Origin: Sulfurovum sp.
GTDB lineage: Bacteria > Campylobacterota > Campylobacteria > Campylobacterales > Sulfurovaceae
NCBI GenBank assembly: GCA_027081115.1
Contig: JALWLD010000039.1
Span: forward strand, 1 to 57,462
Length of the DNA stretch: 57,462 nt
Direction of reading: 5' to 3'
Below are positions 17,129-25,931 of this stretch, in pieces. Both the position numbers and the translations under genes were made by a program. The stretch's first letter is position 1, and each line of letters starts with the position of its first letter. The notes under the pieces are model-generated. The model ran no database searches, had not been told where the DNA came from, and worked only from the letters and a program-made list of their open reading frames with translations.

Positions 17129-17797
17129 ATGACAAAATGCAGCGAAACACATAAAGACATTTACAAAATAATTATTGCTGATGATCATGAAATTGTTCGT
17201 AGTGGAATTAAGTTTACAATAGAGTCTGAAGAAAAATTATATATTGAAGATGAAGCTGCTTCTTTTTCTGAACTTATGGATCTTCTTTCTAGAAAAGAGT
17301 ATGATTTTTTAATTTTGGACTTAAATCTTGGTGATAAAAATGGTATACCGTCTATACGTGAAATAAGTAATCTTTTTGATACGCTGCCAATATTGGTCCT
17401 AAGTATGTTCCCTGAAGATCCTTATGCTTTGCAGTCTATTAAGGCAGGTGCCTCAGGTTATCTGAGTAAAAAAATGGTCTCTCAAGAGTTGATTTATGCG
17501 ATTAATACTATTATTGATGGAGAAGTATATATAAGTAAGTCTCATATGGATACGCTCCCCTATGGTACAACACTTGATAAAACTTCCAAAACTTCTATAG
17601 CGTCTTTGTCCAAACGAGAATTTGAAGTATACTCTCTCATTGCTTCGGGTATGACTTCTAAAGAGATCGCAGACCAACTTAAATTGAGTCAAAAAACCAT
17701 ATCTACTTATCTTGCACGCATATTGGATAAGCTGTCACTTTCAAATACCAATCAACTTATACATTTTTCTTTGCAAAATGCCTTAGGAAAAGAGTAA
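17129..17797 (+). CDS. NarL/FixJ-type response regulator (REC + LuxR HTH)
   Basis: 222-aa transcription regulator. The receiver (about 13-130) has IIADDHEIVRSG and phospho-Asp near 64 in LILDLNLGDK; the C-terminal LuxR-type helix-turn-helix reads SKREFEVYSLIASGMTSKEI, then QKTISTYLARILDKL (about 158-205). The ATG at 17129 is preferred; a TTG 15 nt upstream is possible and neither has a strong ribosome binding site. It is the only DNA-binding regulator in the signalling cluster, and NarL-type proteins bind short inverted repeats as dimers, so it is the best candidate to bind operators A, B and C. Its own upstream region lacks that operator. Confidence 0.93.
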   Translation: MTKCSETHKDIYKIIIADDHEIVRSGIKFTIESEEKLYIEDEAASFSELMDLLSRKEYDFLILDLNLGDKNGIPSIREISNLFDTLPILVLSMFPEDPYALQSIKAGASGYLSKKMVSQELIYAINTIIDGEVYISKSHMDTLPYGTTLDKTSKTSIASLSKREFEVYSLIASGMTSKEIADQLKLSQKTISTYLARILDKLSLSNTNQLIHFSLQNALGKE

Positions 17798-17805
17798 TAT
17801 ACAAC

Positions 17806-17851
17806 TGTAAGAATAATCCTATATGTTTTTTGTAGAATAACTTTGTATAAT
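17806..17851 (+). promoter_or_regulatory. Operator C and promoter of the receiver/EAL operon
   Basis: Operator 17807-17822 reads GTAAGA-ATAA-TCCTAT. Exactly 23 nt later comes a consensus TATAAT (17846-17851). The predicted transcript start is about 29 nt before the receiver gene's ATG. Same layout as sites A and B. Confidence 0.75.
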
Positions 17852-17886
17852 GCTTAGTATAAAATTGTTCTAAGAGGATATTAATA

Positions 17887-18261
17887 ATGAAAAAAAGAGT
17901 TTTAATTGTTGATGATGTTGACTTTAATATTGAATTTGAAGAAAAAGTTATTCAAGCACTTATGGATGAACTTAAAATAGAAATAGAGATAGATACAGCA
18001 TATACAGTTAAAGAAGCACTCAATAAAATATCTGAGAATGCAAGATATGATGCTATGGTTGTAGATATGAACTTACCTGACGGGTCTGGTGTTGAGATTG
18101 CAAAAGCTGCACTTGCAAAAAGTGAAGAGACGCGTATCGCGGCACTTACAATTTATCCTAGCAAGTATGAAGATCAGCATGCTTTTTTTGATCTTTTCCT
18201 AAGAAAACCAATTATGCCTTCAAGCTATAAGAATAATTTCGCACGTCTTTTACGTCTCTAG
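17887..18261 (+). CDS. Single-domain response regulator (CheY-like)
   Basis: 124-aa receiver with no output domain. It has the acidic pair in VLIVDDVDFN, phospho-Asp at 60 in MVVDMNLPDGSG, a Thr in ALTIYP and the conserved Lys in LRKPIMP. Clear AGAGG ribosome binding site and a strong promoter with operator C. It is followed after 8 nt by the GGDEF-EAL gene, so phosphorylation of this receiver may regulate that protein in trans. It could equally be a phosphate shuttle or sink in the relay. Confidence 0.9.
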   Translation: MKKRVLIVDDVDFNIEFEEKVIQALMDELKIEIEIDTAYTVKEALNKISENARYDAMVVDMNLPDGSGVEIAKAALAKSEETRIAALTIYPSKYEDQHAFFDLFLRKPIMPSSYKNNFARLLRL

Positions 18262-18269
18262 TTACTCAT

Positions 18270-19589
18270 ATGCTTAAGAAGGATAATAATGAAAATTTAC
18301 CTATAAAGTTTTCTGATTATTCTTCGTTTCAAGAAATTATCAAACAAAGATTTTCTGAAATCAGTGTTATGCAAGTCTTCACGTCTATATTGTTCATTGA
18401 GTTTGATGATCTCTCTCGGTTTAATGATGCATTTGGTTTCAACATTGATGATAAATTAATGCTGAAGATAAGTGAGGATATTAGTCTCTTTTTAAATAGT
18501 AAAGATATTCTAGCCAGAGTTGGCAATCACCAATTTGTTATTATGCAGGATCTTTCATCCGAAGAAAGTGCTGAAATATTGGCAAAACGTATCATCTATA
18601 TGCTTTCAGAACCATGTATTATTGATGAACATATGTTTTATATTGAGGCATCTATTGGTATTAGTCTCTATCCCTTGGATGGAAATAATATTACAGAACT
18701 GATTAAGACAGCAGAAAATACTATGAAATATGTACAAAAAAACAGTAAAAATCATATTGGATTTTCTAAAGATAATATCTTGTCTTTACCTTGTGATAAA
18801 AGTATACGCCTTATGGCTGACCTCCCCGCTGCTATAGAAAATGGTGAGATCTATTTTCTATATCAACCCCAATACTCCCATACTGAAAAATGTTTTGTGG
18901 GGGCAGAATTACTTGCTAGATGGGAACATCCAAAATATGGAGATGTCCCTCCAGAACTTTTTATTTCAATTGCAGAACAAAATGGAATGATTGGTCCATT
19001 GACTGTAAAGGCACTTGTCGCTGCATCAAAGGCATTTGCAGTATTTTATAAAAAAGGAATGAATAGTTTTTCGCTTTCTCTTAATATTTCTCCTATTTTT
19101 TTAATGGCAAGAAGTTTTGATGAAACAATTGAATTTTTAATAAATCAGTATGATCTTCTTGGGAAAAAATTAAATTTTGAGATTACCGAAGAGATAGTAT
19201 TGAAAAATACAGATACTCTTCTGAAAACGCTTGAAAAGCTAAAATCATTTGATATAAATATTGAACTTGATGATTTTGGCACAGGGTACACTTCATTGCA
19301 ACACCTTGCCTATTTACCAATTGATACGTTGAAAATAGACAAATCTTTTGTGTATGAAATAGATAAAGATGTAAAAAAAAGAGCACTATTTAAAGCCATT
19401 GTAGAGATGTCCCAGGCTTTAAATATTAATATAATTGCAGAAGGTATTGAAAACAGTTCAGAAAATAATATAATAAAAACGTTTGATTCTATAATTGTAC
19501 AAGGATATTTCTATGCAAAGCCTATGACTCTTGATAGCCTGGTGGAAAAGTTAGAAAGCAGTGTTTCTGAAGTTGTTTCAGTATACTAA
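18270..19589 (+). CDS. c-di-GMP phosphodiesterase: degenerate GGDEF + EAL
   Basis: 439-aa soluble protein. The N-terminal domain has the GGDEF fold (ILFIEFDDLSRFNDAFGF), but the signature is GNHQF in ARVGNHQFVIM, so it cannot be an active cyclase and may be a GTP-binding regulatory domain. The EAL domain keeps the catalytic set: E in GAELLARWEHP, LNIS, FEITEE, and DDFGTGYTSL, then KIDKSF and the Glu in IAEGIE. It should hydrolyse c-di-GMP, opposing the cyclase at 10109. It is in an operon with the single receiver and converges on the transporter gene with a 24-nt gap. Confidence 0.92.
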   Translation: MLKKDNNENLPIKFSDYSSFQEIIKQRFSEISVMQVFTSILFIEFDDLSRFNDAFGFNIDDKLMLKISEDISLFLNSKDILARVGNHQFVIMQDLSSEESAEILAKRIIYMLSEPCIIDEHMFYIEASIGISLYPLDGNNITELIKTAENTMKYVQKNSKNHIGFSKDNILSLPCDKSIRLMADLPAAIENGEIYFLYQPQYSHTEKCFVGAELLARWEHPKYGDVPPELFISIAEQNGMIGPLTVKALVAASKAFAVFYKKGMNSFSLSLNISPIFLMARSFDETIEFLINQYDLLGKKLNFEITEEIVLKNTDTLLKTLEKLKSFDINIELDDFGTGYTSLQHLAYLPIDTLKIDKSFVYEIDKDVKKRALFKAIVEMSQALNINIIAEGIENSSENNIIKTFDSIIVQGYFYAKPMTLDSLVEKLESSVSEVVSVY

Positions 19590-19613
19590 AGTGGAAGAGA
19601 GACTTAGTTATAT

Positions 19614-20966
19614 TTAAAGTAATCCAATCCAGAAAATCTTGGCAATTGCAATAATAAGTATAATCCCAAAAATGTTAAATATAAAACCATAAGTTGCCAT
19701 GGTTTTGATGGAAATGACCCCTGAACTCATAGCTATTGCATTGGGTGGGGTGGCAATAGGAAGCATAAAGGCGTAAGAAGCACAGACTGTAGCTACCATC
19801 ATGATGAGTGTAGCATTGATACCTGTTTGTTCTGCCACTTTATATAAGATGGGCAGCATAATGGAGATTAGGGCGGTATTGGATGTGATCTCTGTGGTAA
19901 AGGTTACCATGGCTGCGAGTATGAGTAAAAAAAGTAGTAGAGGCATGTCTGAGAAGGCTATGAGGTATGAGGCGATTTCCGAGGCAAGATTCGTTTCTGT
20001 AAAAGCATTGGCAATGGCAAAGCCTGCACCAAAAAGAAACATGATTCGGTATGGGATATTCTCTTTATCATCCATCCAGTTCAAAATTGAAAATGGTGGT
20101 GCAAAGAGCAGTAAACCAATTGATAAAAGGATACCTGGTTCACTTAATCCCAGTCCATTATAATATGGCTTGATAGGTGCATTGATGAGAAGCAGTGCAA
20201 TAAGAGCAAACAAAAGATAGAGTACTTTTTTTTGATCTTTATTCATTGGATCATTGTGAAGATCCGTATCGATACTGTGTTCAGCCAATCCAAAACTCAA
20301 GACATATCCTACGATCAAAAACATAACAAAAACAAGTGGCGCAACCATATACATCCATTGTGCAAAAGGGATCGTCTGCATACCGAGGTCTTCCATAATA
20401 CCCAGTAGAATGAGGTTTGGTGGTGTACCTATAGGTGTTAAAATACCTCCTATACTTGCACCATAGGCAATTCCCAGAGCTAAACGCATTTTGAGCTTTA
20501 TATCTTCAGTTAGAAAGAGTGCAATAGGAAGTAGAAGGAGGGTAGTTGTGGTATTTGAGAGTACAGAACTCAGAAGACCAGAGGTAATGATAAGTGCAAA
20601 GATAATGCCTCTAACAGAAGAGGGGAAGAGACTTAACATTTTGTTGGCTATAACCTTATGCAGGCCTGTCTTTTCTACGGCAATGGCTATAAGAAAACCA
20701 CCTAAAAAAAGATAAATGATAGGATTGGCATAGTTGAGTGCAGCTTCTTTTGTACTGAGTATTCCTGATGCAGGGAAAATAATAATAGGTAAAAGTGAAA
20801 CAACAGCTAAAGGTAGCCCTTCATTAGTCCAGAGTGTGACCATGATAACGATAGAACCTACTAAAAGAGACTGTGTCAATGTGAAAAACGGAAACATAGC
20901 TCCAAAGGAGAGTAGCCCTAAAAAAAGTGCAAGTAGAATTTTTTTACTTTGTTCATCTATAGCCAT
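19614..20966 (-). CDS. DASS/SLC13-family sodium-coupled anion transporter
   Basis: 450-aa integral membrane protein with about 11-12 hydrophobic segments. The two signature loops of divalent anion:Na+ symporters are present: SNTTTTLLLLP with IGTPPNLI in the first half, and TSNTALISIMLP with ATPPNAIAM in the second. These bind Na+ and the carboxylate or sulfate. Substrate cannot be told from sequence; C4-dicarboxylates are usual in this family and sulfate is possible. Transcribed alone on the minus strand, tail-to-tail with the EAL gene. Confidence 0.9.
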   Translation of the reverse strand: MAIDEQSKKILLALFLGLLSFGAMFPFFTLTQSLLVGSIVIMVTLWTNEGLPLAVVSLLPIIIFPASGILSTKEAALNYANPIIYLFLGGFLIAIAVEKTGLHKVIANKMLSLFPSSVRGIIFALIITSGLLSSVLSNTTTTLLLLPIALFLTEDIKLKMRLALGIAYGASIGGILTPIGTPPNLILLGIMEDLGMQTIPFAQWMYMVAPLVFVMFLIVGYVLSFGLAEHSIDTDLHNDPMNKDQKKVLYLLFALIALLLINAPIKPYYNGLGLSEPGILLSIGLLLFAPPFSILNWMDDKENIPYRIMFLFGAGFAIANAFTETNLASEIASYLIAFSDMPLLLFLLILAAMVTFTTEITSNTALISIMLPILYKVAEQTGINATLIMMVATVCASYAFMLPIATPPNAIAMSSGVISIKTMATYGFIFNIFGIILIIAIAKIFWIGLL

Positions 20967-21106
20967 TGTTTCCCCATTTTTTATACTATACCAAGATGTA
21001 TTATTTCTTACATTGTGCCAAAATTATCTAAAAACATCTCTTAATTAGTTTTAATTATATCTTTATGCAAAGCAAGTAAAATGGTAGCTATAAATAAGGA
21101 GAAATC

Positions 21107-21715
21107 ATGCAGACTGTACGTTATAAAGAGGAGAACCTAGAAGTTTCCAAAGTAATTTGTATAGGGAGAAACTATGTAGAACATATTGAAGAGCTTGGCA
21201 ATGAAATACCCTCTGAAATGGTTGTATTTAACAAACCAAACTCAGCAATTACGGATGAACTGCATTACTTCTCAGATACATGCCGTTTCGAAGGAGAGAT
21301 ATGTTTTCTTATCAAGAATAAACAAATAGAAGCTATAGCTTTTGGTTTAGATCTGACCTATGCAGATATTCAAAATAAGCTTAAAGAGAAAGGATTACCC
21401 TGGGAGAGAGCAAAAGCTTTTGATAAGTCAGCTGTATTTAGTCACTTTATTCCATACAATGGTGATGTCCGCACACTGGAGATGAGACTCTATGTGAATG
21501 ATTCCTTGACACAGTTTGCAGATTATTCACTCATGATGTATAAACCGGGTATGATGATCTCTGAGATCAACCGTTTTATGTCTTTGGCAGAGAATGATAT
21601 TGTGATGTCAGGTACACCTAAAGGGGTTGCACCTTATAAAGTAGGAGACAGGTTTGTAGGGCAGATATTTTCTGATGAGAAACTCATCCTGGAACATTCC
21701 TGGATAGTACAGTAA
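21107..21715 (+). CDS. Fumarylacetoacetate hydrolase (FAH) family protein
   Basis: 202-aa protein of the FAH fold, which includes oxaloacetate decarboxylases/tautomerases, acylpyruvases and 2-hydroxyhepta-2,4-diene-1,7-dioate isomerases. It shows the N-terminal VICIGRNYVEH, the metal-ligand glutamates in FEGEICFLI, and the C-terminal MSGTPKGVAPYKVGDR with a GQI stretch. GGAG ribosome binding site. Being next to a dicarboxylate-type transporter, an acylpyruvase or oxaloacetate activity is plausible but not shown. Confidence 0.88.
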   Translation: MQTVRYKEENLEVSKVICIGRNYVEHIEELGNEIPSEMVVFNKPNSAITDELHYFSDTCRFEGEICFLIKNKQIEAIAFGLDLTYADIQNKLKEKGLPWERAKAFDKSAVFSHFIPYNGDVRTLEMRLYVNDSLTQFADYSLMMYKPGMMISEINRFMSLAENDIVMSGTPKGVAPYKVGDRFVGQIFSDEKLILEHSWIVQ

Positions 21716-21782
21716 AATTTTCCAGATAGATACCGGAAAGTTTGTGATAAGATTATATTATAGAAATTAAAAAAGGAATAGA

Positions 21783-23198
21783 ATGTCACGCCATCCTAAA
21801 AAAACGATAGAAAAACACTGGTTACAAGTAACTGTGTTCATTGTGGGACTGATGATCTGGTTTGTACCCACACCATCTGGTTTGGAAATACAGGCTTGGC
21901 ATCTTTTTGCCATCTTTATTACTGCAATCTTTGCAGTAATCATTAATGCTATGCCTATTTTCACCTCTTCTATTATTGCGTTAGCAGCAGTTGTTTTAAC
22001 TGGTACACTGACAACAAAGCAGGCATACAGTGGCTTTTCAGAAGAGTTCATCCTTCTAATTATTGTGGCATTTCTTATTGCTCGTGGTGTGATAAAGTCT
22101 GGCCTGGGGAAGCGTATTGCTTTCTTGATTATTCAAAAATTTGGAACCTCAAGTTTAAAGTTGGGATATTCCATAGTGGCAGCAGATATGTTCATCTCGC
22201 CTGCTTTTCCAAGTAACACTGCACGTTCAGGTGTTTTGTACCCTATAGTCAATGCTTTAGCTGCAGACTCAGGCTCCAAAGTAGCAGATGGTTCACGTAA
22301 GAAAATAGGTTCATTTCTTATGATGACCTCTATGGCAGGTCTTACACTCTCTTCAACACTTTGGCTTACTGCTATGGCAGCTAACCCTGCAGGTGCAAAG
22401 ATGGCAAAAGAAGTGGGGATAGATATCTCTTATGCTTCATGGGCACTGGCAGCCTCTGTACCTGTACTGGTCTTATACTTTCTTGTGCCCTGGGTTATTT
22501 ACAAGATTTATCCTCCTGAATTAAAAGAGACACCAGAAGCACCACAGATTGCCAGAGAAGCTTTAGATAAAATGGGACCTGTGCATAAAAATGAGTGGAT
22601 CATGGCTGCTACCTTTATTGTTATGGTTTTTTTATGGGTAATGTCGGGTGCATGGGGACTCGATAAAACGGCTGTTGCCTTTCTTGGCTTGGGCGTCTTG
22701 ATGCTTACCAATATCTTCACATTGGATGATCTTAGAAATGAAGGAAATGCACTGGGAACATTGGTTTGGTTTGCTATTTTGTATTCAATGTCCAAATACT
22801 TGAATGAACTGGGCTTTATGGGATGGGTTGGTGACCATATCTCTATTATGGTTGCAGGGTACTCTTGGCCGCTTGTATATACTACACTGATTATTGCATA
22901 TGTGTTGATTCACTACTTCTTTGTATCTCAAACAGCACAAATGCTCGCACTTTTTTCTGTTTTTTTGGGAGTAGCAATTAAAGCAGGTGTACCACCTGAA
23001 ATGATGGCCTATATGTTATTGTTTGCTACAAACTTTAATGCTATTATCACTCCTCAAGGTTCTTCTGCCAATGTTATTTATACTGGTAGTGGTTATATTG
23101 AAGCTGGGGAGGTTTACAAAATAGGAGGTATCGTAACCTTTGTCAATACTTTTGTATTTTTAACTATTGGTACGGCTTGGATATTACTTATAATATAA
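21783..23198 (+). CDS. DASS/CitT-like dicarboxylate or tricarboxylate transporter
   Basis: 471-aa membrane protein with about 12 hydrophobic segments, of the CitT/TtdT/2-oxoglutarate-malate translocator branch of the DASS family. Typical motifs are ISPAFPSNTARSGVLYPI in the first half and ATNFNAIITPQGSSANVIY in the second. It is only distantly like the DASS transporter at 19614, so the two are not a recent duplication. Good AAGGAATAG ribosome binding site. A stem-loop separates it from the glutaminase gene; together with the porin they look like an uptake locus for an organic acid or amino acid. Confidence 0.88.
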   Translation: MSRHPKKTIEKHWLQVTVFIVGLMIWFVPTPSGLEIQAWHLFAIFITAIFAVIINAMPIFTSSIIALAAVVLTGTLTTKQAYSGFSEEFILLIIVAFLIARGVIKSGLGKRIAFLIIQKFGTSSLKLGYSIVAADMFISPAFPSNTARSGVLYPIVNALAADSGSKVADGSRKKIGSFLMMTSMAGLTLSSTLWLTAMAANPAGAKMAKEVGIDISYASWALAASVPVLVLYFLVPWVIYKIYPPELKETPEAPQIAREALDKMGPVHKNEWIMAATFIVMVFLWVMSGAWGLDKTAVAFLGLGVLMLTNIFTLDDLRNEGNALGTLVWFAILYSMSKYLNELGFMGWVGDHISIMVAGYSWPLVYTTLIIAYVLIHYFFVSQTAQMLALFSVFLGVAIKAGVPPEMMAYMLLFATNFNAIITPQGSSANVIYTGSGYIEAGEVYKIGGIVTFVNTFVFLTIGTAWILLII

Positions 23199-23225
23199 TA
23201 TAGTTTTAACTAATATCTATTTCTC

Positions 23226-23257
23226 ATAACCCTATGAAATGATCATTGTGGGGTTAT
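23226..23257 (+). terminator. Stem-loop between transporter and glutaminase genes
   Basis: Inverted repeat ATAACCC (23226-23232) with GGGTTAT (23251-23257) around an 18-nt loop that contains the palindrome ATGATCAT. There is no long T-tract, so it may be a partial terminator or an mRNA processing element. Confidence 0.45.
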
Positions 23258-23294
23258 TAGAGGTACTTAATATTTATCAAAAAAAGGAAAAAAT

Positions 23295-24380
23295 ATGAAA
23301 AATTCAATCTATGATTTACATCTACTAAAACGTGGGGCAATGACACTGTCGATTGTCTGTGCTTCATTAATGTTTCTTGGGGGAACAGCTGTTGAGGCGA
23401 AGGGACCTTTGACAAAAGAGGTAAACACTGAAGTTATACAAAAAGGTTCTTTAGCCAAAACGCGTATTAATACAGTACTAAAAGAGGCGTATGAGAAGTT
23501 CAAAAATAATCAAGATGGTAAAAATGCAGACTATATTAAAGCTTTGGCAGTAGTAGACTCCAAAATCTTTGGTATTACTTTGGTCACACCAGATGGTAAA
23601 GTGTATGAGATTGGAGATACCAAAGAGGAAGTTTCCATTCAGTCCATCTCAAAGGTATTTACAGCAGCAATGGTGCTTCAGGAGAAAGGTAATAAGTTTC
23701 TTCAGGAAAAAATTGGTGTAAATGCAACAGGACTTGCCTTTAATTCGATTATCGCTATTGAATTACATGGAGGCTCTGCTTCTAACCCTTTTGTAAATGC
23801 TGGGGCTATTCAGGCAACATCTTGGGTAGAAGCGAAAGATTCTAAGGAGCGTTGGGAAAAGATTTATGCGAATATGAATGATTTTGCAGGAAAAAAATTA
23901 AATTTCAATGAAGAGGTATATGTTTCAGAGGTCAATGATAACAAAAACAATCAGGCTATCTCTAAAATACTTGATGCACGCGGAAGAATGGGATCAGATC
24001 CTCTTGAAGCTACTACCGTCTATACCAAACAGTGTTCAGTCAATGTCTCTGCTCATGATCTTGGGATCATGGCTTCTACTTTGGCTAATCATGGTACAAA
24101 TCCTAAAACAGGTAAAAAAGTTTTAGATGAAAGACATGTACCAAAACTTTTGGCAGTCATGGCAACTGCAGGACTTTATGACAATGCCGGAGACTGGCTC
24201 TATAACACAGGTACACCTGCTAAATCTGGTGTTGGTGGAGGAATTCTTGCTGTTGTACCAGGTAAATTAGGTATAGGTATTGTCTCGCCACCACTTGATA
24301 AGTTTGGTAATTCGGTGCGTGCGCAACAGGCAGCGGCATATATCATCGAGAAACTGGGCATAAACCCTTTAGCACAGTAA
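23295..24380 (+). CDS. glsA: Exported glutaminase
   Basis: Glutaminase of the beta-lactamase-like serine fold, 361 aa, converting glutamine to glutamate and ammonia. It carries the nucleophile motif SIQSISKVF (S-x-x-K), NPFVNAGAI, the CSVNVSAHDLGIMASTLANHG segment and KSGVGGGILAVVPG. Unusually, the N terminus is a good Sec signal peptide: basic start, hydrophobic MTLSIVCASLMFLGG, then a V-E-A cleavage site near residue 35. It should therefore act in the periplasm. The porin gene follows after 12 nt, and a transporter gene precedes it. Confidence 0.93.
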   Translation: MKNSIYDLHLLKRGAMTLSIVCASLMFLGGTAVEAKGPLTKEVNTEVIQKGSLAKTRINTVLKEAYEKFKNNQDGKNADYIKALAVVDSKIFGITLVTPDGKVYEIGDTKEEVSIQSISKVFTAAMVLQEKGNKFLQEKIGVNATGLAFNSIIAIELHGGSASNPFVNAGAIQATSWVEAKDSKERWEKIYANMNDFAGKKLNFNEEVYVSEVNDNKNNQAISKILDARGRMGSDPLEATTVYTKQCSVNVSAHDLGIMASTLANHGTNPKTGKKVLDERHVPKLLAVMATAGLYDNAGDWLYNTGTPAKSGVGGGILAVVPGKLGIGIVSPPLDKFGNSVRAQQAAAYIIEKLGINPLAQ

Positions 24381-24392
24381 AAGAGGATAAGG

Positions 24393-25781
24393 ATGAAATT
24401 TTTTTACTCCAAAATGTTGTTTGTAGGGTTACTCCCCATAACAGGTTTGTCATTGCATGCTGCGGAATCTCTTGTTCTTTCATCGCAGGTCGTGGAAGAT
24501 GATCACGCGTATGAAACAGTTTCACATACCGATCAAAAGAAAGAAGGTTATATTTTAGGAGACGGATGGAAAGTAACCGGAGATTTAAGAATGGGATATG
24601 TTGATTATGATTATAGTAATGATCCTACCCCAGGTCGTTATGATCCAAATATAAATAAGGGTCATAAAGATTCCAAAGGTTTTTATGTTATTCCAAAGCT
24701 TTCTATTACTTCCGGGGTCTATAATGGTTTTTCATTTAAAATTACCGGTGCAGGGGTAACTGATTTTGGTATTAATGATGAATTATATGAAAGTAGAACT
24801 TTTGCATTTGGTGACGGTACCTCTTATGGTATTTTACAAGAAGCATATATAAAATATGAAAATGGTGGGCATATTTTCCTTGTTGGAAACTATGAACTTT
24901 CTACTCCTATGGTTGATGCTGATGACTGGTATCTTCTAGCCAATACCTTCCAGGGGGCATATTATAAAAATACGACCATTGAAAATATAATGTTTGCTGG
25001 TGGGTATGTCTATAAAATGGCAGGAGTTTGGGATGGTGGAGCAACAAATCCTCACCGTTTTCATTCAATAGCTGAACAGTCTTACGTAGATCAGAGGGAC
25101 AAAGATAATGCTGGTGATGCCGGTATGTGGGCAGGTGTATTCCAATATACTAAAAATGAACACACCCTTCAGCTTTGGAATTATTACGCAGTAGACCTCT
25201 ATAATACCTTCTTTGCCCAGTATGATTATTCTAGTAAATTTGATGGTGGAAGCTATGATGCGGGAGTTCAATTTATAAATTTTAATGAGCTTGGTGCTCT
25301 AAAAAGCAATAATTATACAGAGATTGACTACAGTATTTTCTCTTTACGTTTAGATGGAAAATTTGATAATGGCTTTGATTTCTCTACGGGAGCAGCATTT
25401 TATACTGATGGACCTGGAGCAGCAGAAACACTTGGTTCATGGGGTGGGTATCCCTACTTAGCCAATGGTATGATCTTTCACTTCTTTGAAGCTGGCAGTA
25501 TGCGTAATGTGAATTCATATAAAATACAGCTTGGGTATGACTTAAGTAAAGATGTAACAGATGGTTTATGGGTAGGAGCAAGGTATACCTATTTTGATCT
25601 TGATCCAAAGTATGCAAAAACAGCAACTGGTACGCCTCAAGATTATCAAAAAAACTATGGTATACGTGTCAGTTATAACCATCTAAAGGGTTACTACTTT
25701 ACCGGTACATATGAGTATGTTGATTTAGATCAGGAAGAATCTATTTCTGCTTTACGACTCATCGGTGGTTATAAATTTTAA
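24393..25781 (+). CDS. Outer-membrane porin (OprD-like)
   Basis: 462-aa beta-barrel protein with a signal peptide (LPITGLSLHA cleavage region). It consists of alternating amphipathic strands rich in Tyr and Gly (KVTGDLRMGYVDYDY, GLWVGARYTYFDLD) and ends in ...IGGYKF with the C-terminal Phe needed for outer-membrane insertion. Overall pattern and length fit OprD-family porins common in Campylobacterota. Twelve nt after the glutaminase gene and cotranscribed with it; it may admit amino acids or organic acids for that pathway. Confidence 0.82.
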   Translation: MKFFYSKMLFVGLLPITGLSLHAAESLVLSSQVVEDDHAYETVSHTDQKKEGYILGDGWKVTGDLRMGYVDYDYSNDPTPGRYDPNINKGHKDSKGFYVIPKLSITSGVYNGFSFKITGAGVTDFGINDELYESRTFAFGDGTSYGILQEAYIKYENGGHIFLVGNYELSTPMVDADDWYLLANTFQGAYYKNTTIENIMFAGGYVYKMAGVWDGGATNPHRFHSIAEQSYVDQRDKDNAGDAGMWAGVFQYTKNEHTLQLWNYYAVDLYNTFFAQYDYSSKFDGGSYDAGVQFINFNELGALKSNNYTEIDYSIFSLRLDGKFDNGFDFSTGAAFYTDGPGAAETLGSWGGYPYLANGMIFHFFEAGSMRNVNSYKIQLGYDLSKDVTDGLWVGARYTYFDLDPKYAKTATGTPQDYQKNYGIRVSYNHLKGYYFTGTYEYVDLDQEESISALRLIGGYKF

Positions 25782-25789
25782 AATCTCTT

Positions 25790-25818
25790 AAGTAAGCTTA
25801 TTCTTCTAGAGCTTACTT
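25790..25818 (+). terminator. Stem-loop after the porin gene
   Basis: Nine-bp inverted repeat AAGTAAGCT / AGCTTACTT with an 11-nt loop, 9 nt after the porin stop codon. No T-tract follows, so terminator strength is uncertain. Confidence 0.55.
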
Positions 25819-25931
25819 ACGCGCACTAATTATTAGATTCTCCAACATTTCATGTACTAGTTTATAGACATATAACATTATTACGATATACTTATACCTA
25901 ATAATTATATAAATAACTTATAGGATATGTA

